In this document: positions 1 through 9,445 of the stretch, piece by piece
Layout: each line of letters starts with the position of its first letter
Position numbering within the stretch: the stretch's first letter is position 1
Assembly (NCBI GenBank): GCA_029449235.1
Contig: JANATG010000019.1
Coordinates: 372,001 to 436,000 of the forward strand
DNA: 64,000 nt
Origin: Linnemannia schmuckeri
Lineage: Eukaryota; Mortierellomycota; Mortierellomycetes; Mortierellales; Mortierellaceae
Direction: 5' to 3'
Translations under genes and position numbers: made by a program
The notes under the pieces: generated by a model
The model's database searches: none
What the model saw: the letters and a program-made list of their open reading frames with translations, nothing else
Told to the model about the DNA's origin: nothing

Positions 1-213
1 TGTGAGCACCTGTGAGCGACAAGATTTTGTTTTTGCTTTTTTCGTTCGTTCTCCCTTCGTCTTCACTCTCTTTCGCTCTCTTCTACTCTCTGTTACCTGT
101 GCTCACACCCTCAATTCTCAGATGTGAATGTGAGTCGGACCTGAAAAATACTCCAAACGGTGGCCCTAATCCCGCCTCAAACCCCGTGTAAACGTCTTCA
201 TCCAATTTTTTGA

Positions 214-219
214 TATAAA
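214..219 (+). promoter_or_regulatory. TATA box of the lipase gene
   Basis: A perfect TATAAA lies about 100 bp upstream of the lipase start codon, followed by a pyrimidine/A-rich leader. This spacing matches other TATA boxes seen in this window. Confidence 0.6.
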
Positions 220-317
220 TACTACGTGGTGCACTTGACTTTATCCACATTCCTTTCTCAAAACACCCACATTCATCCTCACTTCAACCAAACACCAACA
301 CCAACCATAACGACCCA

Positions 318-1480
318 ATGAAGCTCTTCCTGACAGCTCTGATCCTCTCGGCAATCTCCGCCGCAGTGCTGGCCACCACTCCCGAATCTGACGCCGCTCC
401 CACCCCTGCATCTGCTCTCTCTGCCCCCTCCTCTACTTCAGGCAAAGGATACAACGACTGGAGCTGTAAGCCCCTCGAAGGCAGACGCCCCGTCATCTTG
501 GTGCATGCTACCCTATTCACCAAAGAGTCCTGGGCGATCTTTGGACCTGCGATTGCGGAACAGGGGTACTGTGTTTACTCGCTGACGTATGGACGGTACT
601 GGAAGACGTTGCTTCCGAGGGTGGGCGCAATTGCACCCGCGGTTAATAATGCTAAAGAGGTGGGCGCTTTTGCAGAAAAGGTGCTGGAAGCTACTGGTAA
701 GTCAAACAGTACAAAAAACAAAAACAAACAAAAGGCAGGATGCATTTGTTTACGCTTGTTCAACCTTGCATCTACTGATCCAAACAACCCACTTTTCTCA
801 TTTTTCACTCTCCCAAAATAGGAGCATCACAGGCAGATTTCGTCGGCCACAGCCAAGGGGGTGTCCTGCCCCGGTACTGGGTCCAGTACCAGGGCGGAAA
901 GGGCAAAATGCACAGCATGATCGGACTCTCTGCCATCAACCACGGCACCTCATGGCAAGGGCTTGCCCCTATTTTAGAAAAGTTGAAGGGGATGGTCAAG
1001 TTTTTGACGTTTAGCGTCGATATTGTGACAAAGGCCGCGCCGGCATTGCAGGATATCATGAGCACTTCCAAGTTTGTGGAGGATTTGAATGCCCATGGCG
1101 ACACTTTGCCTGATGTCTTTCAAGCTAACATCGTCACCAAGTATGTATCCCCTTTCTTTCATTGCTCCATGCATTGTTTGTGTTCTGTGTGCATCTAGAT
1201 GGAAAGGTTATTTACTCATACGTTTTCCTGTTCGCCTTTTTTTTTTTTTTTTTTTTTTTTTTTGCTTCATCGCGCTGCTAGGTATGACGAGATTGTCAGC
1301 CCTTACAAGTCGAGCTTCCAGAACGGTCCTGGAGTCGTGAACGTAGTTCTACAGGACCTCTGTGAGTCCGCCTATGTTGAGCACACTCTTATAGTTGCAT
1401 CCAAGACGACGCTTCGTTGGGTCTTGAACCAGTTGGATCCCAGCACCGCCTCGCCTGCCAACTGCAACCCCAAGTTCTAA
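318..1480 (+). CDS. Secreted class 2 lipase / alpha-beta hydrolase
   Basis: Three exons: 318-696, 822-1140, 1282-1480; both introns are GT-AG and the frame closes at a TAA. The product begins with a hydrophobic signal peptide (about residues 1-19, ending near AVLA) and a short Ser/Pro/Thr-rich linker. The oxyanion-region strand RRPVILVHATLF is followed, across intron 1, by the nucleophile elbow GHSQGG. Exon 3 carries TKYDEIVSPY (candidate acid residue) and VEHTLI (candidate catalytic His), the order found in the lipase class 2 family (Streptomyces/fungal extracellular esterases). About 298 residues, normal for the family. It probably hydrolyses triacylglycerols or short-chain esters outside the cell. 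Intron 2 contains a T26 run before its acceptor. Family assignment is firm; substrate is unknown. It converges with the TMEM19 gene, 207 bp between stop codons. Confidence 0.88.
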
Positions 1481-1687
1481 AGGAGCATACTAGAAAAAGA
1501 GGAGTGGGTCCTGCTTTTCTTTTGCAATCTCCATTTTCCCCAGTAGATAGTAGCAGGCTGTTTTCTGCTCAGTAATATCCCCTCTCCATATCACGCATAC
1601 CATACATACACCTATACAACTAATAGAAGTTTTCTGATCCATCACATTTTCCTTATTCTATGAGCTGTTTATTCGAACGAATCTCTC

Positions 1688-3339
1688 TTAAAAGAGAGTC
1701 TTCAATGAAAGATATCCAGTAGCGACAGCAATGATGAGCGACGAGAAAAAGTTGACTTGATGGTTATCCAGAATATCAAGTCCCGAGATGGCCTTGATCT
1801 CGTCATCCTTTTCTGGGGCCTTGTAGGTGATGACCTTCTTTTTTGTCGAGTAGTTCGACTTTTGGACTGTTGCTCCCAATACTGAATCGAGCTATTTTTT
1901 TTTGTTGATTTAATCAAACCAATGAGTAGGACAAATAAGAACTTGCGGTAAATCGTTGAACAGACATTTGCGTATCAAAATCTGATAATAATGCCTCAAA
2001 TAAATAACTGGTTGATTGATCAGTCATCATTGACGTACCAGAGATCCAAAGAGTCCCGCACCAGCTCCAGCAAGAACCAAGGCGCCAAGGAACTTGAAGT
2101 TCAGTGAACCAGTAAAGGTATCCAAACCAGTCAGTCCATTGCCTGAGCTCCAGGAGATGGGTGCCTCCACTGCCAATTGCACAATAATGCTGATAGCCGC
2201 TGTGATTCCGATTAAGAGTCCGCCTCCAAGTGAAGCACCCAAGCCCAAGGGAGACACACCTCCGTTGGTGCCTGGGGGCACCTTCTTGAAGGTTGTAATC
2301 AGTGTTGGCCATGATTTGTTCAAAATCCCGAGCTCACTTGCCCACTATCAGTTAACAATTGATCAATAATTGGTTAGATTCCTCGACAAAACACATATCC
2401 TTTGCTCATCCATGGACTGTTGCGAGAAGGCGTGGTCGGTCCATACAGTATCACCGTTGCAGCAGGCATAGTGTCCAATGTATGCAAAGAGTAAAGTGCT
2501 GGCTCTCCAGTCGTTCACAAACAAGATCGCAGGTCGAGATTCCGTGGTCCAAAAGATGTATTGGAAGAGAATAGCCAAGACGGTGCCAGTAGCACCGTTC
2601 GAGAATACTTGAATAGCTGTGCGTCCACCTCCTTCCTGATGATCCTCCTATTCACAGAGCAGATAAAAAAACGGAACAGAAATTGATGAGCATTGACAAA
2701 CACGATGCATGTCACCTGTTCAATTGTTTTTTTGTAACGATCAGCCCATTTTTTTTTCTATGATTTTTCTCCGTTATTCATGCAAAAACAAGGCAGAACA
2801 AAAGAAGGAGCGCGAAACTTTACTTCAAGAGTTTTCTTGATCTGCGACTTGAACTACAATAAAAAAGAGAGACCGATGAGTTGTATTAGAAAAAGAACGT
2901 AGCATTGAGCAATTGACATGTTTGCGTTCTATAATACTATTATTCAAGTTCCCTTTTTTTTTCTTCTCACACCCTCTCCTTGCTTTCTTCTTCTGTCTTT
3001 CTTCTTTTCAGGGACGCAGCAAAAGTAGTCCCGCCTATACGTCAATTCACGCGACAAACGACAACAAGCATAAAGGAGCCGAAACAAAACGACTGAACCT
3101 AGACTTATTACCTTTGTCAATTTGCTCGAGGAGAGGTAAAAGGTCAAGAGGATAGAGCCAAAGACATAGGGCGAGTTTGTGAAAGTGCCGATTCCGACAA
3201 AGGTTGCAGCCAGGGCACCTGATGGCGCGAGGGACTTTTTGGTGAGGCCATGTCGGACCATAAAGGCACAGAGGGCGGCAGGGTAGAGGAATCCTGCGGG
3301 GCTCATTCCAGCAGGCAGGAGCGACTTGCTGGAAGACAT
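1688..3339 (-). CDS. TMEM19 / DUF92 family integral membrane protein
   Basis: Five exons on the minus strand: 3339-3112, 2853-2824, 2647-2447, 2344-2039, 1891-1688; all introns fall at codon boundaries and are GT-AG. The 322-residue product matches the TMEM19/DUF92 family throughout: KKSLAPSGALAA and SSSKLTK in exon 1, the 10-codon exon FKSQIKKTLE, EGGGRTAIQVFSNGA in exon 3, WASELGILNKSWP and KVPPGTNGGVSPLGL in exon 4, and LDSVLGATVQ plus LDILDNHQVNFFSS at the end. Several hydrophobic segments support a multi-pass membrane protein. Bacterial and plant relatives include prenyl-phosphate-related kinases (VTE5/VTE6), but the role of the fungal TMEM19 branch is not established, so no function is claimed. 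The 30-nt exon 2 is easily missed by automatic gene callers. Confidence 0.9.
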
Positions 3340-4588
3340 TATGTTGATGAATGTGAATAAAGAGAAGTGAGAGAAAAAGAGAGGTGTTGGGGTGGGGTGG
3401 TAGTAGAGGCGTTGGAGATAAGAGGACAGGGGTGAGGAGAAAAAAGTGCAGGGATGGGGCTTGAGGAACGTTAGACTGCACGTGACTTCTCTGGGTACGT
3501 TGGCGATCGCTTCGTGGCAAAATTGTGCTGCAAGGGCGATGAAAAGGGTCCCCAAACAATACTTTTCACTAGAAAAGCTCTCCAATAGGAACTACCATTT
3601 GTTGAGAAAGACGTGCCAAAAACTTTCTTTTTCAGGGGGGCCGGATGAAGAAAAACATGCAATTAAAACCTCTCTCGTCGTCATGCATTGTCGACACTCT
3701 TGACAACAATCCCTTCTTCACTTCACACTGAACTCCCTTCTACTTACATCCAGACTTGTTGCATTATCGAACAAGCATTCAAAAAAAGAGCTCTGCCACC
3801 AAGGAAAACGGAAAACTCGCAGACTGTTCCAATGGAGTAGACATCAAAAAACCTCTCTCCAAGTCCTACATCGCATCAGTTAAGTTGGGTCAAATGTGGG
3901 CTGTGTATCATTGACAAGGGCTTTTGTGGTGGCGAGGTCAGTGGTGTATTGGTTTTCCTTGGCTGTTGCTGTAGAAAAATAAATTGCATTGACGAAAATC
4001 TTAACCTTCACGGTCGAAAAGAAAGGAGTAGAAAGAGGAGGAGGCGGAGGAGTAACAAGTGGAAGATGATGGGATAGAAGCAGGGTGAGCGAATAAGCCT
4101 GATTGAAGGGGGAAGGGGGAGGGGTGTGTGAGCAAGGCGCGTGAACCACGAATAAGCAAGAGAGAGAGAGTCAGGTTTGGATTCGGTCATTGTGGGCTCC
4201 TTGAAATATCGCAAGTGAAAGCAGGATAGAAGGCCGTCAATCAATATTGGCATATTGGCATTGAGAATGCGGATGGGGTGGGGTGCATGGTCCGGAAGAA
4301 AAAAAAGACCAAAAAAATGGGCGAAAGCGCATCCTCGATCGATCATTGGCTGGAGCAAGTTGTGTCGTTTTGCGTGTGATTCCCATGTAAAAAGGAAAAA
4401 AAAATAATTGTCTTTGTAGATACTGTACGCCTGTCTGACCAGCAATCAGACGTGTTCTGTCCATCTGCCTTCTGCCCCCTTCCTTCCTTTGGTTGAGAAT
4501 TGACATTAGAGCGAGAGAGAGGGAGACAATTTGCTCCCATCTCATCGACTCCGGGGCAGTGCTCACTTCAGGTCCAATCTATTTGACA
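3340..4588. other. Intergenic, divergent promoter region
   Basis: Between the divergent TMEM19 start and the TATA box of the Myb-like gene. The part next to TMEM19 is pyrimidine-rich on the minus strand, as expected of its leader. Small minus-strand frames around 3880-4445 have low-complexity Leu/Pro/Ser translations and no recognisable family. No supported gene seen. Confidence 0.5.
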
Positions 4589-4596
4589 TATAAATA
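4589..4596 (+). promoter_or_regulatory. TATA box upstream of the Myb-like gene
   Basis: TATAAATA, followed by a C/T-rich stretch. If used, it gives a leader of about 580 nt before the start codon at 5202, much longer than for the other genes here. That leader contains a single upstream ORF. Confidence 0.5.
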
Positions 4597-4951
4597 AGTA
4601 TGGCTTTCTGAGTCTTTTTTCTGTTTCTCTTTTTATTCTCCTTCCTCGTCTTCTTTGCCACTTCTTTTGTTGTTCTTTACTCTCCACTATACACATACAC
4701 ATTCTTTGTACATTCTTCTTCACCCTCCTTGACATTCATTCTCGCTTTCTTGTGTTCATTCGAAAACAGTACTTCATCCTTAACGACTTGATCTCACAAC
4801 ACAAGGTTGCATTCCACAGTTTTCTTTGTCATCTCCACATTGCATTCATACCTTTCATCAAATAAAAAAAGTCTCCGAACACACCCTTTTGACGATACAA
4901 CCTCTTGTTAACAAGCCTAGTCCATTGTAAGACACTAGCAACCTAGTAACC

Positions 4952-5017
4952 ATGCCAGAGCTGTCTTCTCGCAAGTTGATGTTGCACTTCACGGAAGAAC
5001 CCTTGCTGACACGATAA
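4952..5017 (+). CDS. Upstream ORF (21 codons) in leader of Myb-like gene
   Basis: ATG in a good context (AACC before the ATG) opens a 21-codon frame, MPELSSRKLMLHFTEEPLLT followed by R and TAA. Apart from an internal in-frame ATG in this same frame, it is the only ATG between the TATA box at 4589 and the main start at 5202. It ends 184 nt before the main ATG, so reinitiation would be possible. Whether it is translated or spliced out of the leader cannot be told from the sequence. Confidence 0.4.
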   Translation: MPELSSRKLMLHFTEEPLLTR

Positions 5018-5201
5018 AAAACACATTCCTTCTCCAATTGACACTAGGCGAAGCATATTCCACGTTTAAGACTCCCTCCCACAAGCCAGGCTGCGGATCT
5101 AATTGCTTACCCAGTCAGACAGACGATCACCTCGGACAGACCACCCTTCCAGTCGATCTTCTCTCTTACTCCCACACTCTCCTCGCACTTTTTCGGAGGC
5201 C

Positions 5202-8200
5202 ATGATGGGTCACACAAAGTCCCATCCTTCATTATTTCTTACCACAAAGGACTTTTCATTACAGGACACGCCCTCCTTTCGCCCTCACCTTCACTCTTCC
5301 ACTGAACACAATCGGCAAAAAATCATGCATCTCCAACAACAACAACAGCAGCAGCAGCAACAGCAATCATTACGCCACCAACAATACCACCATGACCAAC
5401 ACAGCCACTCAACCCCACAACCACAACCCAACAACAACACTTCGGTACCATCATCACAACAAGAGTCGGCTCCCTCAATAAGAAGTGATGCTGCTGCAAC
5501 GGCTGTTGCCGAGGATGACCTCAATTTTCATGACTTTATCCATGCCAAGCACGATGACGAACGGTACGGGGACGATAGCCGATCCTCAATGGTTTTGCCG
5601 GGGACCGATCGTGGCTCCAGCGCCACGATCACCACCACAGCCACGACCCAGGGATCAGCCCAGTCTCAGTCCACTCAGATCGACAGTAATCACACACAGC
5701 CAATTGGAGGCAATCTTCATATCACCCCCCACAGCCTTAACCACCTCAGCAATAATGCAAGCACCCAGCATGAGGAGCTTAGCAGCAACAATAACACGAA
5801 CAATAATACCAATGATACCCATGTGCAAAACATTTACGAGCACTCATCAGATCACTTCCCTCCTTACGACCTTGTCCCACCGCCCACCCAGGATTTGTTC
5901 CGCACTCTCATGGAGGAATTGCAAGCCGAGGCAGCCCACCAGCGAGACCAGTTCTTGGCATCGTCGTCTACTTCAACCTCTACCCGGCCAGACTCGGGTG
6001 TCGAGATTGACTACTCTCTTGGCGGCCATCAGCACCACTCAAGGACGCTACCTCGGTTTATGATGGAGCCTCTTGACTTTCTTTCGGGAGACTATGAGTC
6101 CTGCCTTGGTCACAGCGCGGATATCCACTCGACGGCAGAAACCAACTCGTCGGGCCTCTCCTCGTTCTCTGGACAGTACGGATCCTCAAGCCATGGTCAG
6201 GGCCAAAGTACGGCAACATCTTCTTCTTTGCAGGTTACCTACGATACTCAGTCGCCCTCACACGCCCGATCTGGATCGATGGACTCTACTAATTCCAGAA
6301 AGCGACCCCTGGCCGACGATGACTCTCACATTTTGAATCAGCATAACAACGGAACAAACACATCGTCCTCGTTTCCAACGACTCATGACCAACAGTCGCC
6401 GCCAACACAGGATTTGTTCCGCATGCTGATGGAAGAGCTCGAGACTCAGGCAGCTCTTCAGCGTGACCAGTTCTTGGCATCAACGGCAAGACAGGAGGCT
6501 GCAGGTGCGACTATGACAAACACCGATTATGCGTTCAACAGCAACGGCCAGCATCACGCCCGTCTTCCGCGCTTCGTTATGGAGCCTCTGGATTTCTTCA
6601 ACACCGACTATGGAACCATGCAAGTGGATGGGACCATGAGCGAGCATTCTGGAGCCTCGAGAGGGGCATCATCTACAAGTGCTTCTCAGATGCATTCTGC
6701 TTCATCACCCAGTCTGGAGTCCAGTCACTCACACCTTCAGCAGCCTCAACAACAACAGCAACAGGAATTTGCACCACCGGATGTATTCCGTACCCTTATG
6801 GAGGAACTAGAGGTCCAGGCTGCCTTTCAGCGGGAGCAGTTCTTGGCCGCCACCACAGGGACAGCGCCCCGAGTCGACCCAGAGGAGTATGTGTTCAATG
6901 GACAGCACCTCCGTCCCTTGCCTCGTTTCATGATTGAGCCTCTCGATTTCATGTCATCGAGCTATGAGTCGTACCTTAATGGCGACATGTCTTCAGAACC
7001 TCATCATTTCGACCCCTCGCAGAACAATTTTTTGAGCCTCAGTCATTCGCAGTCCCCAGGAGTATCTTCATCGTCGCCGGCACCACAGGAACAGAGCAAC
7101 CAGAACCTTGCCCCCCCAATTAAGAGGGTCACAAGGAGGCCGTCGACTTCTGGTTCTGGTGGCAAGGGCGCCAAGTCACGCCGACCCAAGCACCTTACCA
7201 TCGCACCAAGATCAGGAGCGAATCTGGAAGTACCCACCTCAGGATTGAACCAGCTTCCTAGCCCTTCTAAGAAGCGACGTGTTGGCGACGACGATGAGAA
7301 CGTCTCTGGAAGTTGCTCTCCGTCCAGTCTTGTGACTTCTCCCTTTGGATCCACTGGTGGCGATGGTCAGGATTCGCCCATCTCCCCAACGTCGATCTCC
7401 AACCTCTCGATTTCGAGCGATGCTCAGAGCGCTGATGGCTCAACGACAGATGGAACTGCTGCTCAGACCTCAAAGCGACCATGGACGCACAAGGACGAGA
7501 CATTGCTCCTGAAGCTGTTTGCCAAGCGATTGCCGATCAAGGAAATTGCTCAGACACTCGACCGATCAGTGCATTCTGTCCGCTCTCGTCGTCAGATCCT
7601 GACAGACCCTGGGTTCGTCAAGGGCAAAGGCCACAGTGTCTCGAGACGATGCAAACAGGATCCTGCAACAATGACCAAACTCCCAACCTATGCCCAGATG
7701 GCGTTCTTGTCACTGGCGTGGTTGCCTGATCTGGAGGGTACTCTGAACGATGTAGCAACGATGGTCGAGAAGTTGTTCAGTAAGCATCTCAACCGCATTC
7801 CCAGGACTGGACACAAGAACCTGCAGATCTGGAGAGCGCAAATTTCGGATGCTCTTGCTCACGAGAAGGGGCAGCCCCGGCCTCGATTCGAGAGCTTTGG
7901 TGTCAAGCGTGGTCGTCAGTGGGTCTACCGGTTGACCGAGTTTGGAAAAGGCGTTGTTGAGGCCATGGGAGGCGTTGACACGATCTGTGAGGACTTGTTG
8001 AGGAGCAACGAGATGGAGATGGCGAACGCGCAGGCCGACGACCAGGAGGGTTCCCAGGACGGTAGTAGCAAGGATGCAGACGGATTTGGTGTAGGCGGAT
8101 CTGGCGCTGATGCCGGGATCGGTCAGGGCCAGGGGTACGGATACAGCTATAAGCCCCCAGATGTCAGACAAAAGTCGAACAAAGGATCTAGTCGTGCAGC

Positions 8201-8432
8201 GAGGAGGTCCTTGGCCAAGAAGAAGGCTGCTGCTGCGGCTGCAGCAGCAGCAGCAGGCGAGCCTTTGCCTGAAGGAGGTGGGAATGCGATTGCGAATGCT
8301 GTGGAAGCTATTGCTACTGCTATGGCCAAGATGGCGGCTTCTGAAGAGGGGAAGGGGAAGGATCGGAAGAATGAGAGCGAGGAGGATGAGAAGGACGGTA
8401 TGATGGATGTTGAGATGGAGGACGACGACTAG
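5202..8432 (+). CDS. Myb/SANT-like regulator with triplicated module
   Basis: Single exon; the start is the first ATG of the frame (5202, MMGHTKS), giving 1076 residues. An upstream non-ATG extension to 5103 is not needed. In order: Gln/His/Ser/Asn-rich N-terminus with a polyglutamine run (from about 5330); three copies of a module that starts DLFRxLMEELE and ends LPRFxMEPLDF (see repeat entry); basic patch VTRRPSTSGSGGKGAKSRRP; a Myb/SANT-like helix-turn-helix at about residues 756-800 (RPWTHKDETLLLKLF, IKEIAQTLDRSVHSVRSRR); a following conserved-looking globular block with many Trp/Arg residues (FESFGVKRGRQWVYRL); a polyalanine run; and an acidic Lys/Glu/Asp C-terminus. Likely a nuclear DNA-binding regulator, by inference from the Myb-like motif. 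I do not recognise an orthologue. Poly(A) signal at 8550. Confidence 0.8.
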   Translation: MMGHTKSHPSLFLTTKDFSLQDTPSFRPHLHSSTEHNRQKIMHLQQQQQQQQQQQSLRHQQYHHDQHSHSTPQPQPNNNTSVPSSQQESAPSIRSDAAATAVAEDDLNFHDFIHAKHDDERYGDDSRSSMVLPGTDRGSSATITTTATTQGSAQSQSTQIDSNHTQPIGGNLHITPHSLNHLSNNASTQHEELSSNNNTNNNTNDTHVQNIYEHSSDHFPPYDLVPPPTQDLFRTLMEELQAEAAHQRDQFLASSSTSTSTRPDSGVEIDYSLGGHQHHSRTLPRFMMEPLDFLSGDYESCLGHSADIHSTAETNSSGLSSFSGQYGSSSHGQGQSTATSSSLQVTYDTQSPSHARSGSMDSTNSRKRPLADDDSHILNQHNNGTNTSSSFPTTHDQQSPPTQDLFRMLMEELETQAALQRDQFLASTARQEAAGATMTNTDYAFNSNGQHHARLPRFVMEPLDFFNTDYGTMQVDGTMSEHSGASRGASSTSASQMHSASSPSLESSHSHLQQPQQQQQQEFAPPDVFRTLMEELEVQAAFQREQFLAATTGTAPRVDPEEYVFNGQHLRPLPRFMIEPLDFMSSSYESYLNGDMSSEPHHFDPSQNNFLSLSHSQSPGVSSSSPAPQEQSNQNLAPPIKRVTRRPSTSGSGGKGAKSRRPKHLTIAPRSGANLEVPTSGLNQLPSPSKKRRVGDDDENVSGSCSPSSLVTSPFGSTGGDGQDSPISPTSISNLSISSDAQSADGSTTDGTAAQTSKRPWTHKDETLLLKLFAKRLPIKEIAQTLDRSVHSVRSRRQILTDPGFVKGKGHSVSRRCKQDPATMTKLPTYAQMAFLSLAWLPDLEGTLNDVATMVEKLFSKHLNRIPRTGHKNLQIWRAQISDALAHEKGQPRPRFESFGVKRGRQWVYRLTEFGKGVVEAMGGVDTICEDLLRSNEMEMANAQADDQEGSQDGSSKDADGFGVGGSGADAGIGQGQGYGYSYKPPDVRQKSNKGSSRAARRSLAKKKAAAAAAAAAAGEPLPEGGGNAIANAVEAIATAMAKMAASEEGKGKDRKNESEEDEKDGMMDVEMEDDD
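5880..6985 (+). repeat. Three diverged copies of a ~70-residue protein module
   Basis: Coding repeats at about 5880-6110, 6399-6627 and 6774-6985. Each copy opens with an amphipathic helix-like segment (DLFRTLMEELQAEAAHQRDQ, DLFRMLMEELETQAALQRDQ, VFRTLMEELEVQAAFQREQ, each followed by FLA), continues through a variable Gly/His/Asn linker and closes with LPRFMMEPLDF, LPRFVMEPLDF or LPRFMIEPLDF and an acidic aromatic tail (GDYES, TDYG, SSYES). Linkers between copies are low-complexity. No family known to me matches. Confidence 0.85.
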
Positions 8433-8549
8433 GAGGGGTATCTTGTATGATTTTGGACAGTCTTTTTTTTTTTTTTTTGTTTTCTTTCGCTCCGTTATTT
8501 TCTCCCACTTCGCCATGTAACATACTGCCTTCCAACCTTTCTTTGCGAC

Positions 8550-8555
8550 AATAAA
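8550..8555 (+). terminator. Poly(A) signal of the Myb-like gene
   Basis: AATAAA about 118 nt after the stop codon, downstream of an 18-bp T run. Confidence 0.5.
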
Positions 8556-8662
8556 CCGCACCCTTGTATATATTGCAACCTCATCATTCATACAAGCAAA
8601 ACATGTCTACTTTACATTTGTTTTATTTTTCTTTGATATTGTACAGGATTGTATAGTGTTAT

Positions 8663-9445
8663 TTAGCATTTGTGCGGTCCCCGGAAGCAGACGAACCAGT
8701 CGGACCGAAAACACTTCGTGTCAAGGACATGTGGACACGGACATTCGATGGGTCGGTCGACACAGGTATCTGTCTCTGCGCAGTAGTAGCCTTTGCAGTC
8801 TACGCCTGGCAGAACATCTCTTTCTCCTCCTCCTTCGTATTCATTGAATGCGCCGAATGTGTCTGAGTATGGGGTATTGTAATTGTTGTCTTGGTTGTCG
8901 TAGTTGTAGTAATCGTCGTTGGAAGAAGGGAAGTATGAAGAGGAGGGTTCGCTGAAATATTTCTTTTCGAATGCCGTCCGGTCATCATATGCTTCTTGGT
9001 GGTGCTGATTTTGGTAATGGTCGTTGCTGTACCACGTTTGTTGTTGTTGTTGTTGTCTATGCGGTTCTTCTTGAGGACTGTAGGTATGCTGTTGCTTCCG
9101 CCTATTTTCACTGCGCTGGTTTGTGGAGTGTGTGGTAGGAAACGGTACACCAAACGACGTCCGACTGTTACTCCCATTATCACTCGATGTCGACGAAGGG
9201 TAAGACGAGCGCCGTGGCGTAGTTGCGTTGAATGTCGAGAAATTCGAGAGGAAAGATTGGAGGCCGTAGAGAGTGAGTGCTGTCAAGACCAAGATGGATC
9301 GTAACGATGGCCCTCCTCGTTGATAGTCCTGGGAAAGGAATGGTCTTGTTGAGAGGGAAGACGATTTTTTCATTTTGAGACAAGGAGCTGCGGGAGTTGT
9401 AGCGGTGTGCAGGAGAGCTGTTGGGGTGTGGGGGATGTGAGCCAT
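8663..9445 (-). CDS. LCL2-like cysteine-rich protein with long N-terminal region
   Basis: Single exon, 260 residues from the ATG at 9445 (MAHIPHTP); an upstream in-frame extension lies inside the probable leader. The last ~48 residues hold eight cysteines: VDCKGYYCAETDTCV, IECPCPHVLDTKCF, WFVCFRGPHKC. The spacing (CxGYYC, then CPCP, then KC and VC) resembles LCL2 (long chronological lifespan protein 2), a small fungal secretory-pathway protein linked to ER-associated degradation. Usual LCL2 proteins are about 120-140 residues with a signal peptide. Here there is instead one hydrophobic segment near residues 50-66 (SILVLTALTLYGLQSFL) followed by about 140 residues rich in Ser, Asn, Gln and Tyr. 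A membrane-anchored type II layout is therefore likely. The family call rests on the C-terminal cysteine pattern only. Confidence 0.65.
   Translation of the reverse strand: MAHIPHTPTALLHTATTPAAPCLKMKKSSSLSTRPFLSQDYQRGGPSLRSILVLTALTLYGLQSFLSNFSTFNATTPRRSSYPSSTSSDNGSNSRTSFGVPFPTTHSTNQRSENRRKQQHTYSPQEEPHRQQQQQQTWYSNDHYQNQHHQEAYDDRTAFEKKYFSEPSSSYFPSSNDDYYNYDNQDNNYNTPYSDTFGAFNEYEGGGERDVLPGVDCKGYYCAETDTCVDRPIECPCPHVLDTKCFRSDWFVCFRGPHKC

Noticed and set aside
3880..4445. Minus-strand frames with an apparent 45-nt GT-AG intron
   Set aside because: Translation is low-complexity Leu/Pro/Ser, there is no family match, and the sequence looks like a pyrimidine-rich leader.
5103..5201. N-terminal extension of the Myb-like protein
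   Set aside because: It has no ATG; the first ATG of the frame is 5202 and fits the leader structure.
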